A program made the translations under genes and the position numbers. DNA of 13,812 nucleotides from contig JACCUL010000328.1 in NCBI GenBank assembly GCA_013811855.1, forward strand, positions 1 through 13,812. The letters run 5' to 3'. Under the pieces are notes generated by a model that was not told the origin of the DNA, did not search any database, and worked only from the letters and a program-made list of their open reading frames with translations. This DNA comes from Acidimicrobiia bacterium. GTDB lineage: Bacteria; Actinomycetota; Acidimicrobiia; Acidimicrobiales; Ilumatobacteraceae. Below, one piece after another: positions 1 to 12,077 of the stretch; position 1 is the stretch's first letter; every line of letters begins with the position of its first letter.

Positions 1-434
1 AGCTTGACGACCCGGTTGCGGGTCACGCCGTTGACCGTCGTGAACGACCCGGCGACGTACACCGATGCGCCGTCCGGTGAGTACCGGATGCCCTCCACGT
101 TGCCGTTCAGCGTCGGCCGGAACGTCGGATCGATCGTCCCCGTGCTGACATCGAACTTGAAGATGCCCCGTTGGGCGATCTCCGCGCTGCCCGTGGCCGC
201 AGGGCGGATGCGGGTGAACGTGCCACCCACCATCACGCTGTTGCCTCGGGTGTCGATGCTGTAGATCCGGCCGTCCATCACCCGGGGCTGGTTGCCCAAG
301 GGGAAGGTGCTCGGCACCACACTCTGGTTGGCTTCGACGAGGGAAGAGATCCCCGCCGTCGCCGTGAGGGTCGTGAGAGCGAGAACCGCGCCCACGACCA
401 AGGATGCGCGCGAACGCGCCCGCCCAGCCTTCAT
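1..434 (-). CDS. Secreted beta-propeller-like protein, N-terminal part (cut by window edge)
   Basis: The reading frame starts at ATG 434-432 and stays open to base 1, giving 144 complete codons; the rest lies outside the window. Residues 1-30 look like a Sec signal peptide: basic residues in MKAGRARSR, then a hydrophobic stretch VVGAVLALTTLTATAG. The mature part has short beta-rich repeats: RIYSIDTRGNSVMVGGTFTRI, then IFKFDVSTGTIDPTF, then VYVAGSFTTVNGVTRNRVVK. The GGTFT/AGSFTTVNG pattern is typical of delta-60-like propeller repeats in large actinobacterial extracellular proteins, which often carry PKD or carbohydrate-binding domains further on; such domains would lie beyond the edge. A GGAG ribosome-binding site at 446-443, eight bases from the ATG, supports this start. 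The gene follows the second glycosyltransferase on the same strand after about 95 bases, so it may be read from the same transcript or from its own promoter. The exact function is unknown. Confidence 0.75.
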   Translation of the reverse strand, partial: MKAGRARSRASLVVGAVLALTTLTATAGISSLVEANQSVVPSTFPLGNQPRVMDGRIYSIDTRGNSVMVGGTFTRIRPAATGSAEIAQRGIFKFDVSTGTIDPTFRPTLNGNVEGIRYSPDGASVYVAGSFTTVNGVTRNRVVK

Positions 435-529
435 TTGATTGTCTCCGTCCGCTCTTGATTCCCGGCGGCAGATGGTACCGGTCGGCGACCGCTTCCTTCG
501 TTCTGAATGTTGCAGTCGTGTGACGATTC

Positions 530-1702
530 TCAGGCCATCACGGAACGGTAGAGGTCGACCAGCTGATCGGTGGCGGCGTCCCAGTCGTAGCGGCGGCGCA
601 CGCCGGCGGCGAGCTCGATGGCACCGCGCGACTCGGTTTCCGGGTCGGCGAGCACCGCCGTCAGCACCTTCGTGAGGCCGGCCTTGTCGCCGTCGTGGAA
701 CAGGCGACCGCCGGCCCGGTCGCGTTCCAGCACCTCGCAGTGCGGAGGGATGTCGCTGGCGATCGCCGGTCGCTCCGATCCGATCGCTTCGAGCAGGGTG
801 AGGGGCAGTCCCTCCAGCGCGGACGGCTGGACGAACGCGGCGGCGTTGGCGTAGAGCTCGTCGAGTGCTTCCCCGTAGACGTAGCCGGCCAGCAGGACCC
901 GGGGATCGCGCGCCGCCTCCGCCTCCAGTCGGGTGAGGAAGTCGTCGGTGTAGCTCGTGCCCCCTGCGAACACGAGCCGGCGATCTCCCGGCACGTCGCG
1001 GAACGCCCGCACCAGCAGGTCGGGACACTTCTCCGGCACGAGTCGCCCGACGAACAGCACGTAGGACCCGGCGCTGAGGCCGTACCGCTCGGTGATCAGC
1101 CGGGCGGCGGGGCGGGGTCGGGCCTCGAGCCCGTTGGGGATCGCTACGCACGTGCGGCCGTAGCGCTGGCGGTAGTGGTCGGCCAGCGCCTGCGACACGG
1201 TGACCGTGACGTCGGGGACCCGGGCGCTCAGCCACGTGGCCGTGCGCAGCATCGCCGTCGCCGCCCGCCCCCACTTGGCCCGTTCGGCGTCGAGGCCGTG
1301 GATCGTCTGGACGACCTTGGCCCGGCCGAGGAACCGGGGCACGAACGAGAACACACCGGGACCGACGGAGTGGTAGTGAATGATGTCGAAGCGGGCCCGC
1401 ATCGCTGTGAAGGTGGAGCGGGCGGAGTGGGTCAGCGCCTCGAGGTGCTTGGACGACACGACCGGCACGGCGACCAGGCGCATGCCGCGGTACTCGGTCA
1501 ACCGCTCACCGTCGCCGTCGGGTCCCTCGCCGCGCCCACCGTGCTCGCCGCGGTGGTACGTCGACTGGCAGAACACCGTGACCTCGTGGCCCCGCTCGAC
1601 GAGCCGGCGACCGAGTGCCTCGACGTGGTGCTCGACGCCACCGAAGGTGGCCGGAACGCCGCGGGACCCGAGCATGGCGATGTGCAGTGGTCGCTGGGTC
1701 AT
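530..1702 (-). CDS. GT4-family glycosyltransferase (GT-B fold), second of a pair
   Basis: A 390-residue protein that probably transfers a sugar from a nucleotide-sugar donor to a growing polysaccharide or glycolipid at the cytoplasmic face of the membrane. The N-terminal acceptor-side domain opens with IAMLGSRGVPATFGGVEHH (residues 8-26), the glycine-rich motif of the DUF1972-type GT4 enzymes, and carries HGLDAERAKWG near 135-145. The donor-binding domain has FVGRLVPEKCPDLL (217-230) and the EX7E signature with E297 and E305 in SALEGLPLTLLEA. No signal peptide or membrane segment is evident. The frame is open far upstream, but the true start is ATG 1702-1700: it overlaps the TGA of the preceding glycosyltransferase as ATGA, with GGGCGGGA about six bases upstream. 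Translational coupling to that gene is likely. Family assignment is firm; donor, acceptor and linkage cannot be told. Confidence 0.9.
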   Translation of the reverse strand: MTQRPLHIAMLGSRGVPATFGGVEHHVEALGRRLVERGHEVTVFCQSTYHRGEHGGRGEGPDGDGERLTEYRGMRLVAVPVVSSKHLEALTHSARSTFTAMRARFDIIHYHSVGPGVFSFVPRFLGRAKVVQTIHGLDAERAKWGRAATAMLRTATWLSARVPDVTVTVSQALADHYRQRYGRTCVAIPNGLEARPRPAARLITERYGLSAGSYVLFVGRLVPEKCPDLLVRAFRDVPGDRRLVFAGGTSYTDDFLTRLEAEAARDPRVLLAGYVYGEALDELYANAAAFVQPSALEGLPLTLLEAIGSERPAIASDIPPHCEVLERDRAGGRLFHDGDKAGLTKVLTAVLADPETESRGAIELAAGVRRRYDWDAATDQLVDLYRSVMA

Positions 1703-2937
1703 CGCTGTCCCGCCCGATGCGCGGTGGCGAGCGCGTACATCTCGTCGAGCCCGGCGAGGTGGGCGTCGATGGAGAACTCGGCGAGGACCCGCGCCCGACC
1801 CACCGCGCCCATCTCGTGCGCACGGACGCGGTCGCCGGTCGCGGCGGCGATGGCGGTCGCCAGCGCGGCCGGGTCGTCGTGGGGCACGAGCGCCCCGTCG
1901 ATGCCGTCGCGGACCAGCTCGGGCAGGCCACCGAGGTCGCTGGCGATGACCGGCCGGCCGCAGGCGAACGCCTCGAGCACGATCATCGGCTGGTTCTCGT
2001 GCCACCGGGACGGCACGAGCACCGCGGCCGCACGGCGGATCGTGGCGTGCAGGGTGGAGGCGTCCAGCCGGCCGGTGAACTCGATCCGGTCGGGGGCGAC
2101 CGCCGTCGCCCTCGCCTCGAGCTCGGCGCGCGCCGGGCCGTCGCCGGCGATCGTCAGGCGGACGTCGGGGAGCAGGGCGATGGCGTCGATGGCGACGTCG
2201 ATGCCCTTCTCCGATGCCAGTCGCCCGGCGACGACGACGTCCCGGCCGGGCGTGTCGGCCGGGCCGATGCGATCGAGCTGGGCGAAGTGGGGGAGATGGC
2301 GGAGCCGGTCGGGGAAGACCTTGCCTTCGACCATCTTGCCGAGTAGGAACCGGCTGGGGCAGACGAACACGTCGACGGGCGAGTAGGCCCGGGTCAGCGT
2401 GTGGACCGTCAGCTCGGCGCCGAGCAGTGCGCTCGCCGCGAGGGAGCCGTGGTTGCAGCGCCGCAGGGCCGCGTGGTGGAAGTGACGGGGCACGCAGGCT
2501 TCGCAGATCGCGCCGTGGTCGAGGAACTGGTACGTCGGGCAGGCCAGCTTGTAGTCGTGCAGCGTCATCACCGCCGGGATGCGACGCGCCTTGACGGGGC
2601 GCAAGATCGACGGCGACAGCTGGTGGTACACGTTGTGGAGGTGCACGGCGTCGGGCCGGAACCGGGCCAGCACGTCGTCCATCGACCGTCGGGCGCGGGG
2701 CGACCAGAAGACGTTGGCGGCGGTCCGCAGCCGCGTGCCGAGGCGCTCCGGCGGCGGGTCGAGCTCCATGTACGGAGGGAACGCCGAGTCGTAGGCGGAC
2801 GGCACGTTGTCGGGGTGCTCCATGGCGAAGAACTCGACGTCGTGGCCGGCGGCGCGCTGCAGCTCGGCGACGTCGAGCATGTACGCCTCGGCGCCGCCCC
2901 GCCGGTACAGGAACTTGTTGACGTGGAGGATGCGCAT
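1699..2937 (-). CDS. GT4-family glycosyltransferase (GT-B fold), first of a pair
   Basis: A 412-residue retaining-type GT4 glycosyltransferase, inferred to build a cell-surface or secreted glycan. The N-terminal domain begins MRILHVNKFLYRRGGAEAYM with the GGAEAY loop at 14-19. A cysteine set follows HDYKLAC: C133, C145, C148 and C161, a pattern seen in a GT4 subgroup and possibly binding metal or forming a structural knot. The C-terminal nucleotide-binding domain has VVAGRLASEKGIDVAI (235-250), LTIAGDGP (261-268) and the EX7E motif E314/E322 in WHENQPMIVLEAF. The ATG at 2937 lies two bases after the stop of the lipoprotein gene, and its own stop overlaps the next start, so the three genes form a compact unit. 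No clear Shine-Dalgarno sequence precedes this ATG, which fits coupled translation. Length is normal for the family; the sugar specificity is not readable. Confidence 0.9.
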   Translation of the reverse strand: MRILHVNKFLYRRGGAEAYMLDVAELQRAAGHDVEFFAMEHPDNVPSAYDSAFPPYMELDPPPERLGTRLRTAANVFWSPRARRSMDDVLARFRPDAVHLHNVYHQLSPSILRPVKARRIPAVMTLHDYKLACPTYQFLDHGAICEACVPRHFHHAALRRCNHGSLAASALLGAELTVHTLTRAYSPVDVFVCPSRFLLGKMVEGKVFPDRLRHLPHFAQLDRIGPADTPGRDVVVAGRLASEKGIDVAIDAIALLPDVRLTIAGDGPARAELEARATAVAPDRIEFTGRLDASTLHATIRRAAAVLVPSRWHENQPMIVLEAFACGRPVIASDLGGLPELVRDGIDGALVPHDDPAALATAIAAATGDRVRAHEMGAVGRARVLAEFSIDAHLAGLDEMYALATAHRAGQR

Positions 2938-2939
2938 CT

Positions 2940-4199
2940 TCAGGGGTGACTACCGGTGCCGTCGCTGAACGACGGCGCCCATGGTGCCAGGCGATCGCCC
3001 GAACCGCCCACATTCCCCGGCGCGTTGTCGTCGACGATCTGCAGGTTGGCGTAGATCGTCTCGATGTCGCCGAGGAACTCAGCCTGCGACCCGGTCACCA
3101 GCGGCCGGTGTCCGGCCAGCGGATAGCCCCACTCGCGCTCGAACTCGTCGATGACCCGGCCGTCCGGACCCCACTCGGTGGCGAACATCGCCGTCGACCA
3201 GCCGCTGCCGTCGACCACGTACGCGCCGTAGCGCGCCAGCGTGGTGGCGAGGATGCGGGCCGGTTCGGTGGCGAGCGCGGCGACGTCGAAGTCCGGCGCC
3301 AGCGCCAGCAGTGAGCCCATCCGGGCCTCCGAGATCGAGCCGGCGTAGCCCGCTAAGTAGCCGCTGTCGGCGACGAGCGCCGGCCAGCGGAAGCCGCCGC
3401 CGACAGTTGACAGGTTGGCGCCCGAGTCGAGGTCCACCTTGATGGCGTGCCTGATGGCGCCGCCGGGGACCCACTCGCCGAGGCGGATCGTGCCGCCGAA
3501 CGCCGTCATGAACGAGCCGCCGTGGGCCCCGCCGTCGGGCTCGCCGCCCATCCCGCCGGTCAGGATCGAGTCACCCTGCCAGCGCTCGTTGGTGTACTCG
3601 GAGACGACGGTGCCGTCCGGGCAGATGTGCAGCGGCTGCGTCTCGAACAGCGTGAGGTCCGCCATGACGATGGCGGTGGCGTGGTTGGGCTTGACCCCCC
3701 AGTAGCCGGGGTCGGTGACGAACCCGGGGGGGATCGGCACACCCGGTGTGATGAGGTCGCCGTCGAGCTGTTCGCCGCATCGCGTCTCCCCGTCGTTCCA
3801 CGCCGCGTCGTGCCGGACGATCGGCACCAGCGGGGCGTCGGGGTCGGCGACGATGATGTCCTCTTCCACGTTGAGCGTGCGCTCGGTGGGGATGACCATG
3901 TTCAGGGGTACGAGCCGGGCCGCGTCGCCGAGGGGGTAGTTCCAGATCGAGTTCCACGGGTACGGCCAGCGCAACGGGTCCCGCGTGACCGCCACCGGAC
4001 CACCCGGTTCCGTCGACGTCGGGACCGAGGTGGACGGCGGTGGAGGGGTCGGGTTCGTGCCGGCGTCCGGCGCAGGCGCCGTGGTCGGAGAGGGGGCGCT
4101 GGTCGATGGCGGCGCGGTCCCTGACGACGAGCAGGCTGCGACCACGAGCGCCGCTGCGGTCAGCAGCACGACTGCTGGCGCGTGCGCCCGCTTCCGCAT
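2940..4199 (-). CDS. Uncharacterised secreted lipoprotein with SIWN motif
   Basis: A 419-residue exported lipoprotein. Residues 1-23 are a lipoprotein signal: basic MRKR, hydrophobic core, and lipobox VVAAC with the lipidated cysteine C23. Residues 24-68 form a low-complexity Ser/Thr/Pro tether of the kind that spans the cell wall. The globular part starts at WPYPWNSIWNYPLG (78-91) and contains GYWGVKPNHATAIVMADLTL (165-184) and the Gly/His-rich stretch GGEPDGGAHGGSF (218-230), followed by FGGTIRLGEWVPGGAIRHAIK (234-254). C141 and C193 could form a disulfide. I recognise a recurrent type of bacterial secreted protein with a SIWN...G opening and an HGGS...GGTIRLGE core, but know of no assigned function. 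An AGGGG ribosome-binding site lies just upstream. It is the first gene of a tight unit with two glycosyltransferases, so a role in handling or anchoring their glycan product is plausible but unproven. Confidence 0.8.
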   Translation of the reverse strand: MRKRAHAPAVVLLTAAALVVAACSSSGTAPPSTSAPSPTTAPAPDAGTNPTPPPPSTSVPTSTEPGGPVAVTRDPLRWPYPWNSIWNYPLGDAARLVPLNMVIPTERTLNVEEDIIVADPDAPLVPIVRHDAAWNDGETRCGEQLDGDLITPGVPIPPGFVTDPGYWGVKPNHATAIVMADLTLFETQPLHICPDGTVVSEYTNERWQGDSILTGGMGGEPDGGAHGGSFMTAFGGTIRLGEWVPGGAIRHAIKVDLDSGANLSTVGGGFRWPALVADSGYLAGYAGSISEARMGSLLALAPDFDVAALATEPARILATTLARYGAYVVDGSGWSTAMFATEWGPDGRVIDEFEREWGYPLAGHRPLVTGSQAEFLGDIETIYANLQIVDDNAPGNVGGSGDRLAPWAPSFSDGTGSHP

Positions 4200-4241
4200 C
4201 GTCAGGGTCCCCTTCGTCGCATCGGTGCCGTCCGGATCTCG

Positions 4242-4247
4242 ACGCTA
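4242..4247 (-). promoter_or_regulatory. Possible -10 element upstream of the lipoprotein gene
   Basis: TAGCGT on the minus strand matches the actinobacterial TANNNT -10 pattern. It lies in the 101-base gap between the SpoIID-like gene and the lipoprotein gene. Initiation about seven bases downstream would give a leader of roughly 36 bases containing the AGGGG ribosome-binding site. The matching -35 region (GGGACC-like) is poor, so this is a weak call. The same hexamer precedes the SpoIID-like gene. Confidence 0.25.
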
Positions 4248-4300
4248 CCCGCGCTGGGTGGTTCGGTCCCGGCGCGCCCGCGGATGGGGTGGCGGGCCGG

Positions 4301-5680
4301 TCATTCGTCGACGGGCTGGAGCTCGGGGATCCCGGCCCGGTGGCTGTCGTCGGGCAGGACGGACGGCGCGGTGGCCACCGCACCGGCGGGCGGCCGGACG
4401 TCGTTGAGCACGATGTTGAAGCCCGGCGAGCGCAGCCCGAGTTGCGTGCGGACGGTGAAGCCGCGGACGTACTCGGTGACCTCGACGCCGTTGCGGCGCC
4501 CGACGATGCGGACCCCCTCGACGCGCCGCGGGCTGCCGCGACGGGGCACCGAGATCGAGATCACCCGGTCGAAGTCGAAGGCGGCGGCGATCTGCGCCCG
4601 CGTGAAACCGACGGTCCACGATCGCAGGTAGCTGGGGTTGGACGACGCCATCTCCCAGCGGCTGTCGTCGACCGGCACGAGGTAGGGCAGCGAGCCGCCG
4701 AAGGAGAACCGGGCGTCCTCGCTCCATCCCGCCACCGACGACGAGAACGTCGCCGTGATCGGCTGGCCGGCGCCGTCGGCGACGATCGTCCGGGTCGTGT
4801 CGAGCACGGCCCGCTTCCATCGGCCGCCAGCGGCGGCGTCGGCGGCCTCCTGGTCGAAGCCGCTGTAGTTCTGGTGGCTGCTGTTCGGCATCAGCGGACC
4901 GTCGACGTCGGCGGCGAAGGTGCGCGCCGCGATGGCCTGCGTGCGCAGCGCTTCCCGCGGCCAGCTCGACGACACCTCGGCAAGGCCGAAGAGGTACTTG
5001 TCCATCGCCCGCCCGGTCGCGTTGTCGGCGAACTGCTTCCTCACGAACAGGCCGGATCGCCGGATGCCGAAGGCCAGCGTGTCGTACGTGAGCCGCATCG
5101 GCAGCTTGCCGTAGGTGTCGGTCGGCGAGTCGAGGCTCACGATGGCCGAGCGGAGGCGGGCGACGAGCTCGCGGCGCGGCGGGTCGCCCCTCCAGACCCG
5201 GCGGCCGGCGCCGTTGCGTAGCTCGACCGTGTTCCCGTCCAGTCGCCGGATCGTCCACCGACCGCCTGTCTGCCGGGCGACCTCGCGGGACCCGCTGCGC
5301 CAGGACACCACGCCGCTGACGAGCCTGACCGTGGCGACGGGGCCGGCCTTGACGAGGGTGACGGTGATCGTGTCGTGGCCCCGGAGCGGCGCCAGCGTGG
5401 TGCCCTGGTAGTAGGTGGTCAGGATCCGGCGGGCCGTGCAGCCGAGCCGCGCCGCGCCCTCGGCCCCGTACTGGCTGAGCCCGACGCCGTGGCCCCATCC
5501 GTGGCCGCGGAACACGACCTGGGCCTTCGGGTCGGGATCCGGGGCGTTGGGGACGCGCGCTCCGCCGGGCGCCGGGCAGGCCGCCGACACCGGGCTCGGG
5601 ATCGCCCCGAACCCCCCGAGGAGCGCGCCGACGAGGAGGACCGTCACCGCGCCCGCCCGTCCGCATCGCCGCCAGGACAT
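4301..5680 (-). CDS. SpoIID/LytB-domain secreted protein
   Basis: A 459-residue exported protein of the SpoIID/LytB family, whose founding member SpoIID is a lytic transglycosylase acting on denuded glycan strands of peptidoglycan. Residues 1-34 form a signal peptide (MSWRRCGRAG, then a hydrophobic core, ending near SAAC). The motif GHGWGHGVGLSQYGA is at 59-73, ahead of the SpoIID core. That is the order often seen in actinobacterial members, opposite to Bacillus SpoIID. The core has MDKYLFGLAEVSSSWP then REALRTQAIAARTFA (226-256), where E235 aligns with the catalytic glutamate, and FSSSVAGWSED followed by LPYLVPVDD. An upstream in-frame ATG at 5752 would add 24 residues that spoil the signal peptide and would sit inside a hairpin, so ATG 5680 is preferred. 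It is divergent from gltB and precedes the lipoprotein gene by 101 bases. Catalysis is inferred; binding only to the wall is an alternative. Confidence 0.88.
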   Translation of the reverse strand: MSWRRCGRAGAVTVLLVGALLGGFGAIPSPVSAACPAPGGARVPNAPDPDPKAQVVFRGHGWGHGVGLSQYGAEGAARLGCTARRILTTYYQGTTLAPLRGHDTITVTLVKAGPVATVRLVSGVVSWRSGSREVARQTGGRWTIRRLDGNTVELRNGAGRRVWRGDPPRRELVARLRSAIVSLDSPTDTYGKLPMRLTYDTLAFGIRRSGLFVRKQFADNATGRAMDKYLFGLAEVSSSWPREALRTQAIAARTFAADVDGPLMPNSSHQNYSGFDQEAADAAAGGRWKRAVLDTTRTIVADGAGQPITATFSSSVAGWSEDARFSFGGSLPYLVPVDDSRWEMASSNPSYLRSWTVGFTRAQIAAAFDFDRVISISVPRRGSPRRVEGVRIVGRRNGVEVTEYVRGFTVRTQLGLRSPGFNIVLNDVRPPAGAVATAPSVLPDDSHRAGIPELQPVDE

Positions 5681-5687
5681 CCACAGG

Positions 5688-5693
5688 ACGCTA
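5688..5693 (-). promoter_or_regulatory. Possible -10 element giving a leaderless SpoIID-like transcript
   Basis: TAGCGT on the minus strand fits the TANNNT pattern and ends seven bases before ATG 5680. Transcription would then begin at or next to the A of the start codon, a leaderless mRNA of the sort common in actinobacteria. This agrees with the absence of a Shine-Dalgarno sequence there. No good -35 hexamer is seen; the -35 position falls in the left arm of the hairpin at 5710-5757. Confidence 0.35.
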
Positions 5694-5709
5694 CCGACAC
5701 CCCGCGCGG

Positions 5710-5757
5710 TTCTGATGACCCTTGGGGGTGCCCCGCCACCCGCAAGGGTCATCAGAA
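5710..5757. repeat. 48-nt hairpin (hairpin A) in the divergent gltB / SpoIID-like control region
   Basis: Two 21-base arms, 5710-5730 and 5737-5757, pair around a 6-base loop (5731-5736). The outer 15 bases of the arms, TTCTGATGACCCTTG and its complement, match perfectly; there is one G-G mismatch (5725/5742), then five more pairs. Wobble and GC pairs can extend the stem a few bases outward to about 5706-5761. The arms begin with TT and end with AA, so neither strand has the U-tract of a classical intrinsic terminator. It lies between two divergent genes rather than after one. It could be an operator, a transcription insulator between the two promoters, or a copy of a palindromic repeat. A very similar structure follows gltD at 11975-12021. 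Confidence 0.8.
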
Positions 5758-5776
5758 TCGTCTTCGGCGGCGGTCG

Positions 5777-5804
5777 TTCGACGGGGGTGGGGCCGGCGTA
5801 GGAT
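5777..5804 (+). promoter_or_regulatory. Putative promoter of gltB
   Basis: TTCGAC (5777-5782) and TAGGAT (5799-5804), separated by 16 bases, resemble a housekeeping sigma -35/-10 pair of high-GC actinobacteria. The predicted start near 5811 would leave a leader of about 57 bases before gltB. That leader has no strong Shine-Dalgarno sequence. It is too short for a glutamine riboswitch, and I see none. Hairpin A lies just upstream of the -35. Confidence 0.45.
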
Positions 5805-5867
5805 GGTCCGACCGTTCGAGACAGCGTCGTCGCGGACGTCCACCCAAGCCGGCCCCGACTTCCGTGG

Positions 5868-10418
<4,551 letters not shown>

Positions 10419-10424
10419 CCCGTT

Positions 10425-10503
10425 CCATCTGGGTGCGGTTCGTCTCATCCGCCGTTCTGGGCGCGCCAGCGTCTCGAATTCGAGACGCTGCGCACCCAGA
10501 TGG
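10425..10503. mobile_element. Palindromic MITE-like element candidate between gltB and gltD
   Basis: Perfect 13-base inverted repeats, CCATCTGGGTGCG (10425-10437) and its complement (10491-10503), bound a 79-base segment. The segment contains a 29-base spacer and then a perfect 24-base palindrome directly next to the right arm. It codes for nothing. With the 14-bp direct repeat just outside, the layout is that of a small non-autonomous palindromic element with a target duplication. No transposase or second copy is in the window, so mobility is an inference. It may equally act as an RNA structure in the gltBD message. Confidence 0.45.
10467..10490. repeat. Perfect 24-bp palindrome in the gltB-gltD gap
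   Basis: The sequence reads the same on both strands over all 24 bases: the half-site CAGCGTCTCGAA is followed by its exact complement, giving GAATTC at the centre. A dyad this long and exact is unusual by chance. It could be a dimeric regulator's operator, or the tip of a cruciform or hairpin made together with the flanking 13-base inverted repeats. Confidence 0.85.
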
Positions 10504-10507
10504 GAGA
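10502..10507 (+). promoter_or_regulatory. gltD ribosome-binding site overlapping an inverted repeat
   Basis: GGGAGA ends six bases before ATG 10514 and is the only good Shine-Dalgarno sequence near this start, so it supports that choice. Its first two bases are the end of the right 13-base inverted-repeat arm. GAGACG (10504-10509) can pair with CGTCTC at 10441-10446 or 10470-10475, which would mask it. Confidence 0.55.
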
Positions 10508-10513
10508 CGTCCC

Positions 10514-11965
<1,452 letters not shown>

Positions 11966-11974
11966 CCCCTGCGA

Positions 11975-12021
11975 TTTGTGACAGCCACAACGACCGCACG
12001 CGTCGTCGTGGCTGTCACAAA
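11975..12021 (+). terminator. Stem-loop after gltD (hairpin C), probable gltBD terminator
   Basis: Arms 11975-11994 and 12002-12021 (20 bases each) pair around a 7-base loop. The outer 14 bases, TTTGTGACAGCCAC and its complement, are perfect; one A-C mismatch (11989/12007) is followed by five more pairs. It begins ten bases after the gltD stop and ends 56 bases before the next gene, a terminator position. There is no U-tract; the arm ends in AAA followed by CGGGG. Termination would therefore have to be of the U-less type proposed for high-GC actinobacteria, or the site is a palindromic repeat like hairpin A, whose design it shares. Confidence 0.55.
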
Positions 12022-12063
12022 CGGGGTGGGGGCGTGTGACCGCCCGGCGCGACGACGCGTCAC

Positions 12064-12069
12064 TAGGCT
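12064..12069 (+). promoter_or_regulatory. Possible -10 element giving a leaderless LysM-lipoprotein transcript
   Basis: TAGGCT fits the TANNNT pattern and ends eight bases before ATG 12078, so transcription would begin at or next to the start codon. No Shine-Dalgarno sequence is seen there, which agrees with a leaderless mRNA. A TGTGAC hexamer at 12035-12040 is -35-like but too far away at 23 bases, so the call stays tentative. Confidence 0.35.
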
Positions 12070-12077
12070 CACGATCC

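Noticed and set aside
479..525. Small inverted repeats (CGGTC...GACCG and AGTCGT...ACGATT) between the second glycosyltransferase and the propeller gene
   Set aside because: Stems are only 5-6 pairs, one with a mismatch or wobble, and there is no U-tract, so they are too weak to call a terminator.
1703..3013. In-frame upstream extension of the second glycosyltransferase to 827 codons
   Set aside because: The extension overlaps the first glycosyltransferase in another frame and is Arg/Pro/Ala-rich noise; the real protein starts at ATG 1702 with a canonical GT4 N-terminus, so this is not a fusion.
5681..5752. ATG 5752 as the start of the SpoIID-like gene
   Set aside because: It adds 24 residues without signal-peptide character, lies within the right arm of a hairpin and has no ribosome-binding site; ATG 5680 gives a proper signal peptide and a TAGCGT at leaderless spacing.
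5805..5867. Possible glutamine riboswitch in the gltB leader
   Set aside because: The predicted leader is only about 57 bases and I could not find the conserved glnA-RNA core in it.
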